Shown here: in pieces, positions 37,095 to 45,342 of the stretch
Layout of the letters: every line of letters begins with the position of its first letter
Position numbering within the stretch: the first letter of the stretch is position 1
NCBI RefSeq assembly: GCF_000308455.1
Contig: NZ_BAFP01000039.1
Location: 120,740-184,739, forward strand
Origin: Nocardia abscessus NBRC 100374
Lineage (GTDB): Bacteria; Actinomycetota; Actinomycetes; Mycobacteriales; Mycobacteriaceae
DNA length: 64,000 bases
Reading direction: 5' to 3'
The notes under the pieces: model-generated
The model's input: the letters and a program-made list of their open reading frames with translations, nothing else
Database searches by the model: none
What the model was told of the DNA's origin: nothing
Translations under genes and position numbers: made by a program

Positions 37095-37631
37095 CCGCGC
37101 CCTCCTTCCCGGCGCACTACCGGCATTCCGAAGCCAGCATAGAGCGTCGGTGGCGACCGAACCGGGGGCTTGAACCATCACGAAGCCGAATCCTGGAACG
37201 CTCCGCTGTGCTGTCCGGTGCTCGAATCACGCGCTGCCGTCCGGGTTCTCACGCGCGGTTCCGTCCGCCTGTGCGACGGCTGTGAGCTGCGGGTTGTGGT
37301 GTTTTCCGCAGCAACAGACAGTCATGTGTGAAATTCTCTGCTGTGTCTTGGATCACGTGACGAGTCTTGTTGTGATCGTTTTCCTTGCCGACTGGGCCAC
37401 GGGTAGGCAGGCCGTGTCGTCGGCGCTCCCGCTGTCCGTTCGTATGTCCCGTTTGCGACGACCCGGCTCGCTCATCGCTCGAACTTCGGCACGCGCTGGG
37501 GTGCGATGCACGCGGGTGTATCTGCGGTACCGGGCAGCCGGTCGCGCACCGTGACGCAAGCACGCCCAAGCGCGGTGCGCGGGCACGTGCCGATCACCCG
37601 AACGGCGTTCGTCGCTGGTTATGCTCGGCGC
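37095..37631. other. 537-bp gap between the FHA and TetR genes
   Basis: It contains no convincing ORF. Small open frames here (for example 37282-37554) have no ribosome-binding site or family pattern. A TATGCT box (37620-37625) ends 6 bp before the TetR start. The middle is a little AT-richer than the surroundings, but no repeat or hairpin stands out. Confidence 0.5.
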
Positions 37632-38303
37632 ATGAGCGCAGCAGCCGTCAGCCGCCGGTCCCGCCCGGCCAAAGCTCCGCTGAGTCGCGAGGTGATCATC
37701 GAGACCGGCCTGCGCATCCTGGATCGGGATGGTGCGGCGGCGCTGACGATGCGCCGGGTGGCGCAGGACTTGGACACCGGCGCCGCCTCGCTGTACGTCT
37801 ACGTCGCCAATCGCGACGATCTGATGACCGCCATGCTCGACCATGTCCTCGGCGCTGTCCCGGAGCCCGCCGGAGCGGATTGGCGGGAGCGGCTCGCCGC
37901 GCTGGTCGATGCCATGGTCGCGGCGATGAGCAGGCACGAAGGGCTTGCGCTCGTCGCGCTCGGCGCGATCCCGGACAGCCCGAACGCGTTGCGGCTGGTG
38001 GAACTGATGCTCGGCTCGCTCACCGAGGCGGGACTGGACGACCGAACCGCCTCGTGGGCGGTGGACCTGCTCTTTCTCCACATCACCGCGTCGGCGGCCG
38101 AACAGAGCGTGCACAACGTCGGCGGCGGTACCGAGCAGGAGTACCTCGCCGGGATGCGGCGACGCTTCGCCGAGCTGCCCGCCGACCGTTATCCCCTCGT
38201 CGTGGCCATGCGGGACGCTCTGCTGGCCGGTGACGGCGACGCGCGGGCGGCGTGGGCGGTGCGAGTGCTGCTCAACGGCGTTCTCGCCACGCGGGCGGAG
38301 TGA
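37632..38303 (+). CDS. TetR-family regulator with tetracycline-repressor-like C-terminus
   Basis: The 223-residue protein has a TetR helix-turn-helix (AALTMRRVAQDLDTGAASLY, then VYVANRDDLMTAMLDHV, about residues 36-75). The C-terminal half contains WAVDLLFLHITASAAEQ and follows the TetR_C_33-type pattern. A TATGCT box 6 bp before the ATG and no ribosome-binding site suggest a leaderless mRNA. The GNAT gene 42 bp downstream is probably co-transcribed. The ligand is unknown. Confidence 0.9.
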   Translation: MSAAAVSRRSRPAKAPLSREVIIETGLRILDRDGAAALTMRRVAQDLDTGAASLYVYVANRDDLMTAMLDHVLGAVPEPAGADWRERLAALVDAMVAAMSRHEGLALVALGAIPDSPNALRLVELMLGSLTEAGLDDRTASWAVDLLFLHITASAAEQSVHNVGGGTEQEYLAGMRRRFAELPADRYPLVVAMRDALLAGDGDARAAWAVRVLLNGVLATRAE

Positions 38304-38345
38304 AATTCGCTGGTGCGCTCGGCGGTGCGGAGGCAGAATGAGCCG

Positions 38346-38864
38346 GTGATCCGGCCGGCGACAACCGCAGACCTTCCCGTGCTGCAAGACATCGAAACCG
38401 CGGCGGGCAAGCCGTTCGCGGACATCGGGATGACGGCCGTGGCCGACGACGAACCTCCTTCGCTGACCACGCTGGAGGAGTTCCAGCGCGCCGGGCGCGC
38501 CTGGGTGTGGACCGACGAGGACGTGCCGATCGGCTACCTGGTGCTGGGGGTGGTCGACGGCAACGCTCATATCGAGCAGGTATCGGTGCGCCCCGACTAC
38601 GCGGGGCGCCGGATCGGCAAGCGTTTGATCGATCGGGCCGCCCGCTGGGCCGTCACCGCGGGCCTGCCCGCGATGACGTTGACCACGTTCACCGACGTTG
38701 CCTGGAACGGGCCGTATTACCAGCGGCTCGGCTTCCGGTACCTGTCGGCGGACGAGGAGACGCCGGGGCTGGTCGAGTTGCGGGCCGCCGAACGTGCCCA
38801 CGGCCTCGACCGCTGGCCGCGCGCGTGCATGCGCGCGGAGTTGACCGCGTGGTCGATGGAATGA
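38346..38864 (+). CDS. GNAT-family N-acetyltransferase
   Basis: The 172-residue protein begins VIRPATTADLPVLQDIETAA. It carries GNAT motif A (HIEQVSVRPDYAGRRIGKRL at about residues 75-95) and the terminal WNGPYYQRLGFRYL. It should acetylate an unknown small molecule or protein using acetyl-CoA. GTG 38346 is preferred since GNAT proteins usually start M-I-R-P; GGAGG lies twelve bases upstream. GTG 38313 is an alternative. It follows the TetR gene, which may regulate it. Confidence 0.88.
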   Translation: MIRPATTADLPVLQDIETAAGKPFADIGMTAVADDEPPSLTTLEEFQRAGRAWVWTDEDVPIGYLVLGVVDGNAHIEQVSVRPDYAGRRIGKRLIDRAARWAVTAGLPAMTLTTFTDVAWNGPYYQRLGFRYLSADEETPGLVELRAAERAHGLDRWPRACMRAELTAWSME

Positions 38865-38901
38865 CCGCCTGCCGCGCCGGACGAAGCGACGGGCGCGTCC
38901 C

Positions 38902-40443
38902 CTAGCCGACAGCGGCGACCGCGGCCGGGGCGGCGGCCGCGCGATCCTCGGCGACCAAGCCGATGCGTGTGCGCCGATCCAGCAGATCCTCGGCGTCGAG
39001 CGCACCTTCGTGGGACACCGCGAACGCGAATTCGGCGCCGAGCACGTCGATTCCGGGCGCCACCGGATCGGCCAGCGCCGGATCACGGCGCGCCGCGGCC
39101 TGTACGGCGGACGCCTCACTGCCGTAGCGCTCGATCAGCACGGGCGGGGCGTCGATGTGGTCGCGCGCCGCGCCGGAGACCGCGCCGACCAGGGGAAGCT
39201 GCCGGGTGCGGCACGGCCGCGCGGCGAGACCGCCGTGCGCGACGGCGGCGTCGATCACGTCCTCGGCCATCTTCCGGTAGGTCGTGAGTTTGCCCCCGAC
39301 AACGGTGATGATCCCGGTGGGGGACCGCAGCACCGCGTGTTTGCGGGAGATGTCGGCCGTGCTGTCGTCGGCGGTCTGCAGCAGTGGCCGCAGTCCGGCG
39401 TACGAGCCGCGGATATCGGCGCGGGTCAACGGTTCACGCAGGGCCGGATTGATGGTGTCGAGCAGGAACTCGATCTCACCGTCGGTCGGCTTCGGCTCGT
39501 CGGGTACGGGTCCCGGCGCGTCCTCGTCGGTCAAGCCCAGGTACACCCGGCCGTGCGCGGCGGGGAAGGCGAAGACGAAGCGGCCGATGCTGCCGGGTAC
39601 CGGCACGGTGAGCGCGGCGGTGAGGCCGCCGAAGGAGGCGGCGGAGAACACCAGGTGGGTGCCGCGGCTGGGCCGCAGCCGGATGCTCGGATCCACCTGC
39701 TCGGCCCAGACGCCGGTGGCATTCACCACGGTGCGCGGTCGCACCGTGAGGGTCTCGCCGGTGCGAATGTCGCGCAGTGTCGCCGAATCACCGGACACCG
39801 CGAGCGCTTCGACACGGGTCAGCACCCGCGCGCCGTGTGCTGCCGCGGTGCGCGCCAGCGCGACGACCAGGCGGGCATCGTCCACCAGCTGTCCGTCCCA
39901 CGCCTGTAGGCCGCCGCGCAGGTCCGCGCGGCGTACCGTCGGTGCGAGCCGCACGGCCTCCGCGGCGGTGACGTGCCGGGACCGGGGCAGGATGGCCGCT
40001 GGGGTGCCCGCCCCGCGCCGCAGCAGGTCACCCGCCAGGAAACCGGCGCGCACCAGGGCGGCTTGGGCCGCGCCGATGCCCGGCAGCAGCGGCACCAGTT
40101 GGGGCAGCGGGCGCACCAGATGCGGTGCCGTGGTGCGCATCAGGATGCCGCGTTCCACCGCGCTCTCGTGGGCGATGCCGATCCGGCCGCCTGCCAGGTA
40201 GCGCAGGCCGCCGTGCACCAGCTTGGAACTCCACCGGCTGGTGCCGAAGGCCAGATCGTGGCGCTCGACCAGGACGGTTCGCAGCCCGCGGGCGGCGGCA
40301 TCGAGGGCGGCCCCCGCGCCGGTGACGCCGCCGCCGATCACGAGGACATCGATCTCGGCGCCGTCGCCGAGGTGGGCCAGGTCCGCGGCGCGGCGGGCGG
40401 CGTTCAACGCGGAGTCTCCGGTGCGCACCGAATTCGTGGTCAT
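38902..40443 (-). CDS. glpD: Aerobic glycerol-3-phosphate dehydrogenase
   Basis: The 513-residue flavoprotein has the FAD motif VLVIGGGVTGAGAALDAA at about residues 34-51, TSRWSSKLVHGGLRYLAGG, and the C-terminal GKLTTYRKMAEDVIDAAV. It oxidises glycerol 3-phosphate to dihydroxyacetone phosphate and passes electrons to the respiratory quinone. ATG 40443 follows GGAAAGG; GTG 40446 is one codon earlier. Divergent from the flavoprotein gene at 41217, with a TetR gene between, it matches the order glpD1-TetR-AGPS-like-kinase (Rv2249c-Rv2252) of M. tuberculosis. Confidence 0.95.
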   Translation of the reverse strand: MTTNSVRTGDSALNAARRAADLAHLGDGAEIDVLVIGGGVTGAGAALDAAARGLRTVLVERHDLAFGTSRWSSKLVHGGLRYLAGGRIGIAHESAVERGILMRTTAPHLVRPLPQLVPLLPGIGAAQAALVRAGFLAGDLLRRGAGTPAAILPRSRHVTAAEAVRLAPTVRRADLRGGLQAWDGQLVDDARLVVALARTAAAHGARVLTRVEALAVSGDSATLRDIRTGETLTVRPRTVVNATGVWAEQVDPSIRLRPSRGTHLVFSAASFGGLTAALTVPVPGSIGRFVFAFPAAHGRVYLGLTDEDAPGPVPDEPKPTDGEIEFLLDTINPALREPLTRADIRGSYAGLRPLLQTADDSTADISRKHAVLRSPTGIITVVGGKLTTYRKMAEDVIDAAVAHGGLAARPCRTRQLPLVGAVSGAARDHIDAPPVLIERYGSEASAVQAAARRDPALADPVAPGIDVLGAEFAFAVSHEGALDAEDLLDRRTRIGLVAEDRAAAAPAAVAAVG

Positions 40444-40489
40444 CACAATGCCTTTCCGATCCAGCAGGAAGCGTTGGAGCGCGTGCTCG

Positions 40490-41119
40490 TCACGGTCGCT
40501 TTCGGTCGCCGTTTTCTGCGGCGGCGTGGTCGTCGAGATAGCCGTCGATCGCGTGGCGGAGTTCGGTGTCGAGCTGCTCGCCGGCCAGCAACGCCGCGAC
40601 GGTGCCCGCCGACTGCACCGCCGACTGGGCGATCAGCAGCAGCATCGTGGCCATCCGCTCCGGATCACCGTCGCGAATGGAGCCGTCCTGCTGGCCTTCC
40701 CGGATACCCGCCGCGAACAGCTCGATCAGTGCGCGCTGGTTGCGCCCGAGCCGGCCGAAGACGTAGGTGAGCATCAGATCGGTGTCGGTGCGGAAGATCT
40801 TGCCGAACAACGGATTCGACCGGACCGTCGCCGCTCCCGCGACCACGCCCTCGACCAGCCTGGCGCGCGCGCTGCCCGCGGCGGGCATCGTCTCGGCCAC
40901 GATGCCGCGCAGCTCGCGGACCAGCAGTTCGGCCACCAGCGCGCCGGTATCCGGCCAGCGGCGGTAGACGGTGGGCCTGCTGACGCCCGCTCGCCGCGCC
41001 ACCTCGGTGAGCGTGGTGCGGCGTACGCCGAACTCCTGCACGCAGGCGCGCGCCGCGTCCAGGATCGCCAGGTCGATCGGCGAGAGCGAGTTCCCGGCGA
41101 AGTCGTCAGAAGCGTTCAA
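40490..41119 (-). CDS. TetR-family regulator
   Basis: The 209-residue protein has a TetR N-terminus (RRTTLTEVARRAGVSRPTVY followed by RRWPDTGALVAELLVREL, about residues 33-70) and a helical C-terminal domain with FGRLGRNQRALIELFAAGIR. It precedes glpD by 46 bp on the same strand, and the AGPS-like gene is divergent. A 33-bp near-perfect palindrome in the divergent region is the probable operator. The position corresponds to Rv2250c. It likely controls lipid or glycerol-phosphate genes. Confidence 0.92.
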   Translation of the reverse strand: MNASDDFAGNSLSPIDLAILDAARACVQEFGVRRTTLTEVARRAGVSRPTVYRRWPDTGALVAELLVRELRGIVAETMPAAGSARARLVEGVVAGAATVRSNPLFGKIFRTDTDLMLTYVFGRLGRNQRALIELFAAGIREGQQDGSIRDGDPERMATMLLLIAQSAVQSAGTVAALLAGEQLDTELRHAIDGYLDDHAAAENGDRKRP

Positions 41120-41181
41120 GGTGTCACCCGGTAGTCGATTGGTCCGCGGGGCGCGGACCAGGAAGAATGGTTCGCATGCTT

Positions 41182-41214
41182 GTTACTGATTGACAGTCTA
41201 TGTCAAACTGTAAC
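41182..41214. promoter_or_regulatory. 33-bp palindrome in the divergent TetR/flavoprotein promoter
   Basis: GTTACTGATTGACA (41182-41195) and TGTCAAACTGTAAC (41201-41214) are inverted with 12 of 14 pairs matching around GTCTA. TTGACA is found on both strands inside it, so a bound regulator would cover a -35 region. It ends two bases before the flavoprotein start codon. Confidence 0.7.
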
Positions 41215-41216
41215 GC

Positions 41217-42872
41217 ATGGTGGAGACGCAGCAGCACACCGGCGGCGATCCGGCTTCCCCGGCGAAGACCGGCGTGAGCGGATCGGCGGCGGGTATGGTC
41301 TGGGATGCCTGGGGAATCCCGGCTGGGCACCAGCCACTGTCGGAGCGAATCCGTGGTCTGCTGACGCAGGTCTTCGGAGTGTCCGGCAATTCGGTGGCGC
41401 GCCGCGATGAGGGCGACGTGCCACTGCGCGAATCGGCGCTGACGCAGGCGCGGCAAGCCGGGTTGATCGAGGTGGTCGGCCCCGGCAACGTGTCGACCGA
41501 CCACCTCGATCGGTTGCGGCACGCCGGGGGAAAGAGCACTCCCGATCTGCTGCGCCGCCGGGCGGACGGCCCGCAGGACGCCCCGGATGCCGTCGTCTTC
41601 CCCGCCGATCACGATCAGGTCCTCGCCGTGCTGGCCTACTGCGCGGAGCACGCCGTGGCGGTGGTCCCGTTCGGCGGCGGCACCAGCGTGGTCGGTGGTG
41701 TCGATCCCGTGCGCGGTCGTTTCGGCACCGTCATCGCGCTGGACCTGCGCAGGCTCGACGGCGTCACCGGCATCGATCCTATCAGCGGCACCGCCACACT
41801 GGGAGCGGGACTCACCGGTCCGCGCGCGGAGGAACTGCTGGGCGCGCACGGCCTTTCGCTCGGCCACTTCCCGCAGAGTTTCGAGTTCGCCACCATCGGC
41901 GGCTTCGCGGCCACGCGCTCGTCCGGCCAGGCCTCGGCGGGTTACGGCCGGTTCGACGACATGGTGCAGCGGCTGAAGATCGCCACGCCCAGCGGCGCGC
42001 TCGAACTCGGCCGCGCTCCCGCTTCGGCCGCGGGCCCGGACCTGCGCGAGCTGTTCGTCGGTTCGGAGGGCACGCTCGGTGTGATCACCGAGGTCACCGT
42101 GCGGGTGCATCCGGTCCCGGAAACCGTCGCGTATCAAGCGTGGTCGTTCCCCGACTTCGGAACCGGCGCCGCCGCCTTGCGCTCGGTGGTGCAGGCGGGC
42201 GCGGCGCCGACCGTGCTGCGGCTCTCCGACGAGGCGGAGACCGGGATCAACCTCGCCCGCTCCGGCGATATCGGCGGCAACCCGGTGGCCGGATGTCTGG
42301 CCGTCACCACCTTCGAGGGCAGTGCGGCGCATGTCGCCGCGCGCAGCGCCGAAGCGGCCGCTGTGCTGGCCGCGGCGGGCGGCTCGGCCCTGGGCGAGAC
42401 CCCCGCCCGGGAATGGGAACACGGGCGTTTCGGCGCGCCCTACTTGCGCGACGCGCTGCTGGATGTCGGTGTGCTCTGCGAAACCCTGGAAACCGCCACC
42501 ACCTGGTCCGATCTGAGCGCCCTGAAGGCGAAGGTGACCGCGGCGCTGTCCGATTCGCTCGGCGCGCAGGGGACGCCGCCCCTGGTCATGTGCCACATCT
42601 CGCACACCTACCCGACCGGCGCGTCGCTGTACTTCACCGTCGTCGCCAAGCAACTGGACGACCCGCTGGCCCAGTGGCAGGTCGCCAAGCGCGCCGCGGG
42701 CGACGCCATCGTCGCGGCGGGCGGCACCATCACCCACCACCACGCGGTGGGCACCGACCATCGCCCATGGGTGCCGGACGAGGTCGGCGACCTCGGCGTG
42801 CGCGTACTGCGCGCGGTGAAGGCCGAGCTCGACCCGGCGGGCATCCTGAATCCCGGAAAGCTGGTGCCGTGA
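41217..42872 (+). CDS. FAD-linked oxidoreductase, alkyldihydroxyacetonephosphate-synthase-like
   Basis: The 551-residue protein has the FAD-binding type 4 PCMH fold (VVPFGGGTSVVGGVDPV at about residues 147-163), the SFEFATIGGFAATRSSGQAS stretch and a C-terminal HHHAVGTDHRPWV followed by GILNPGKLVP. It resembles mycobacterial Rv2251. AGPS in eukaryotes swaps acyl for alkyl on DHAP in ether-lipid synthesis; bacterial homologues are not well defined. It overlaps the lipid kinase gene by GTGA. The glpD/DHAP context fits a glycerolipid role. Confidence 0.9.
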   Translation: MVETQQHTGGDPASPAKTGVSGSAAGMVWDAWGIPAGHQPLSERIRGLLTQVFGVSGNSVARRDEGDVPLRESALTQARQAGLIEVVGPGNVSTDHLDRLRHAGGKSTPDLLRRRADGPQDAPDAVVFPADHDQVLAVLAYCAEHAVAVVPFGGGTSVVGGVDPVRGRFGTVIALDLRRLDGVTGIDPISGTATLGAGLTGPRAEELLGAHGLSLGHFPQSFEFATIGGFAATRSSGQASAGYGRFDDMVQRLKIATPSGALELGRAPASAAGPDLRELFVGSEGTLGVITEVTVRVHPVPETVAYQAWSFPDFGTGAAALRSVVQAGAAPTVLRLSDEAETGINLARSGDIGGNPVAGCLAVTTFEGSAAHVAARSAEAAAVLAAAGGSALGETPAREWEHGRFGAPYLRDALLDVGVLCETLETATTWSDLSALKAKVTAALSDSLGAQGTPPLVMCHISHTYPTGASLYFTVVAKQLDDPLAQWQVAKRAAGDAIVAAGGTITHHHAVGTDHRPWVPDEVGDLGVRVLRAVKAELDPAGILNPGKLVP

Positions 42873-43804
42873 CCGAATATTCGCCGGTGCGCAGGCTCAC
42901 CGTGGTGACCAATCCGCACGGCAGAGGCGGCGATGCGGCGAGCGCCGCGATCGCCCGCCTCCGCGCGGGCGGCACCGAGATCACCGAGGTGTGCGCCCCT
43001 TCGGTCGCCGAAACGGTTCGGCAGGTGCGCGACTCGGTCACGGGTGCGGCGCGGCCGGATGCCGTGGTCTGCATCGGCGGCGACGGCCTGATCAACGTGA
43101 CGTTGCCCGCCGTCGCGGAGACCGGCGTCGCGCTCGGCATGGTTCCTGCGGGGACCGGCAACGATCTGGCCAGGGAACTCGGTGTGCCGACCGACGATCC
43201 GGTCGCCGCCGCCGCTGTCGTTTTGGGCGGGCGGACCAGGACGATCGATCTCGGGCGGATCGAGTCGTCCGGGCCGCCCATGTGGTTCGCCACGGTGACC
43301 GGCACGGGCTTCGACGCGCGGGTGACCCTGCGCGCCAACGCGATGCGCTGGCCGAAAGGCCGGCTGCGCTACACCGTCGCCGCGCTGGCCGAGATCTCCG
43401 GGCGGTTCACCGTGCCCTACCGGGTCGAACTGGTCGGTGCGGTGACCGAAGGGCTGACCAACCCCGGCGCGGGCTCCCTGCTGGAGACCGAGGCGGTGAT
43501 GGTCGCGGTCGGCAACACCCGCACCTACGGCGGCGGCATGCTGATCTGCCCGGACGCGGTCATGGACGACGGCCTGCTCGACCTGACCGTGGTCGGCGCG
43601 TTGTCGCGCAGGGAGATGCTGCGCCTGCTGCCCGCCCTGTCGGCGGGCAAACGCCAGGATCACCCGGAGGTCAGGCAGTTCCGCGCCTCGGCCGTCACGC
43701 TCACCGCGACGGGCGCGCCCGCGACCGCGGACGGCGAACCGGCGGGCACCCTGCCGATCACGATCCGCGCGGTCCCCGCGGCGTTGACCGTCCTGGTGCC
43801 CTGA
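42869..43804 (+). CDS. Diacylglycerol kinase-family lipid kinase
   Basis: The 311-residue protein has the DAGK catalytic motifs VVCIGGDGLINVTLPAVAE (about residues 65-85) and MVPAGTGNDLARELGV. GTG 42869 overlaps the upstream stop as GTGA, so translation is coupled. The corresponding mycobacterial gene, Rv2252, encodes a diacylglycerol kinase linked to phosphatidylinositol mannoside production. The substrate here, diacylglycerol or another lipid alcohol, is inferred. Nothing in the gene is unusual. Confidence 0.92.
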   Translation: MTEYSPVRRLTVVTNPHGRGGDAASAAIARLRAGGTEITEVCAPSVAETVRQVRDSVTGAARPDAVVCIGGDGLINVTLPAVAETGVALGMVPAGTGNDLARELGVPTDDPVAAAAVVLGGRTRTIDLGRIESSGPPMWFATVTGTGFDARVTLRANAMRWPKGRLRYTVAALAEISGRFTVPYRVELVGAVTEGLTNPGAGSLLETEAVMVAVGNTRTYGGGMLICPDAVMDDGLLDLTVVGALSRREMLRLLPALSAGKRQDHPEVRQFRASAVTLTATGAPATADGEPAGTLPITIRAVPAALTVLVP

Positions 43805-43829
43805 CCGCCTCGGCGGCAACGCGTGCCGG

Positions 43830-44498
43830 TCAGCCGAACGTCACGCACCGCAACCGGTCCACGGCCGCGCGGTCGACGATGACCACCGACTGCGACGCAC
43901 CGGCCGGCGACCGATGCTCGGTCACGACCGCGCGCATGAGTTGCCGCCAGCGCCGCACGTGCAGCCGGAAGGACATGTGATTGATCCGCCTGCCACGGCT
44001 GTGCTGACCTGCGCGCGCCACCGCCGCGGGCACATCGAGCATGAGCAGGTGCAGTTCGCGGTCCGCCGCCCAGCGCGCGATCAGTGCCCGTGCCCAGCCG
44101 AACGTGCCGCAGTCGTGGATGACCACCGGGCCGGTGACCTCACGCAACGCGGTGCGGATCGCCAGGAAGTGCGCCGCGTGCACCAGCGGACGCCACAGCA
44201 GGTAGGGCAGCCACCACAGCCGGGGCCGCCAGCGATTGCGCGCCTGCATCGAGTCGAGCACCAGCACCCCGGCGGCACTGCGCGACGGCGCGTCGGCCGC
44301 CGAATCCGCGCCGAAGAACTTGCGCAGCGCGGTGCTCTTGCCCGCACCGGGCACGCCCGCGACGATCAGCGCCGCCGAGACCGGGTACCGGATCTCCTCG
44401 ATCGCGTGACCGCGGAGATCGTGCAGCGTGTCCGGGACCAGGATCGGCAGCCGGGGTTCCGGGGCGGACGCGGACACGGCTTCGAGCGGGGGGTTCAC
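43830..44498 (-). CDS. P-loop ATPase/kinase of unknown substrate
   Basis: The 222-residue product has a clear Walker A (LIVAGVPGAGKSTALRKFF at about residues 37-55) and a Walker B-like stretch VVIHDCG near the middle, with an Arg-rich lid-like segment (RGRRINHMSFRLHVRRWRQ) near the end. It may be a small-molecule or nucleoside-type kinase. The start is uncertain: GTG 44498 sits next to GGGAGGGG, and longer frames to 44660 run through apparent operator DNA. It is convergent with the lipid kinase gene. Confidence 0.6.
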   Translation of the reverse strand: MNPPLEAVSASAPEPRLPILVPDTLHDLRGHAIEEIRYPVSAALIVAGVPGAGKSTALRKFFGADSAADAPSRSAAGVLVLDSMQARNRWRPRLWWLPYLLWRPLVHAAHFLAIRTALREVTGPVVIHDCGTFGWARALIARWAADRELHLLMLDVPAAVARAGQHSRGRRINHMSFRLHVRRWRQLMRAVVTEHRSPAGASQSVVIVDRAAVDRLRCVTFG

Positions 44499-44527
44499 CC
44501 CTCCCAGCGTGCGCAGTGGATACGTGT

Positions 44528-44633
44528 TCGGCAACCGGGAAAACCCTGGTTTTCGCTGAGGATTCACCGGAGGGGGCGTGCCAGGGGTATCCACCCTCTC
44601 CAGGGTCCTGGGTTTTCCCGCATTCGGCAATAA
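44528..44633. promoter_or_regulatory. Copies of a GTTTTCCCG/GGCAA motif before the P-loop gene
   Basis: GTTTTCCCG-N5-GGCAA is found at 44612-44630, with the same 5-base spacing as at 45267-45285. A related inverted arrangement (GGCAAC next to CGGGAAAAC) is at 44530-44545. Both lie upstream of the P-loop gene start and fit binding by the adjacent XRE regulator. Confidence 0.5.
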
Positions 44634-44656
44634 CGGACATTTCGGACAATGGTCGT

Positions 44657-45250
44657 TCATTCGCGTTTCCGGCCCGCCGATCGCGCGCGGAGATGCATTC
44701 GTTCGCCCTGGGATCCGAAAAGACTCAGGATTTCCGTCGCGCCACGGCCCGCGCTGCCGAACCAATGCGGTTGACGGGTATCGAATTCCGCCGCCTCGCC
44801 GGGGCCGAGCACCAGGTCGTGCTCGCCGAGTACCAGCCGAAGCCGTCCGGACAACACGTAGAGCCACTCGAAACCCTCGTGCACCTTCGGGTCGGGTTCG
44901 CCGCGCTCGGGCGGAATGATGATCTTGAACGCCTGTAGCGGCCCCGGCTGCCTGGTGAGCGGGACAATGGTGAGCCCGTTCATCTTCCGTGCTGTGGTGT
45001 GCACACGCGGATCGGCGATCTTGGGAGCGGCGACCAGTTCGTCCAGCGGGACCTGGTGGGCCATCGCGATCGGCAGCAGCAACTCCAGGCTGGCCTTTCG
45101 CTGACCGGACTCCAGTCGCGAGAGCGTGCTCTTGGAGATCCCGGTGCTTTCCGCCAGCGCGGTGAGTGTGACGTTGCGGCGGGTGCGCAGCGCTTTGAGT
45201 CGTGGACCGATGTCGGCGAGAGCCTGGGTGACGGCCGGTGGTGTGGACAT
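44657..45250 (-). CDS. XRE-family regulator with C-terminal cupin domain
   Basis: The 197-residue protein has an N-terminal XRE helix-turn-helix (RLKALRTRRNVTLTALAEST, then GISKSTLSRLESGQRKASLE, about residues 17-56) and a C-terminal cupin_2 fold (FEWLYVLSGRLRLVLGEHDL, then GEAAEFDTRQPHWFGSAG, about residues 120-170). Cupin-XRE proteins sense small molecules. It is divergent from the thioredoxin-reductase-like gene at 45343 and shares its promoter region, where a palindrome and GTTTTCCCG motif lie. It probably regulates that gene and itself. Confidence 0.9.
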   Translation of the reverse strand: MSTPPAVTQALADIGPRLKALRTRRNVTLTALAESTGISKSTLSRLESGQRKASLELLLPIAMAHQVPLDELVAAPKIADPRVHTTARKMNGLTIVPLTRQPGPLQAFKIIIPPERGEPDPKVHEGFEWLYVLSGRLRLVLGEHDLVLGPGEAAEFDTRQPHWFGSAGRGATEILSLFGSQGERMHLRARSAGRKRE

Positions 45251-45266
45251 CTCACCAGTGCACCGC

Positions 45267-45295
45267 GTTTTCCCGTTTTTGGCAACATTAGTTGC
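45267..45295. promoter_or_regulatory. Operator-like motif in the XRE/reductase divergent region
   Basis: GTTTTCCCG (45267-45275), five bases, then GGCAACATTAGTTGC, whose core GCAAC-ATTA-GTTGC (45282-45295) is a perfect palindrome. It lies midway between the two divergent starts. Confidence 0.55.
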
Positions 45296-45342
45296 TGAAG
45301 TGCCGTGAACGACTGCACTGTGTCGGTGGAGGTGATCGCGGA

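Noticed and set aside
37282..37554. 90-codon ORF in the gap before the TetR gene
   Set aside because: No ribosome-binding site, no recognisable domain, unlikely amino-acid composition.
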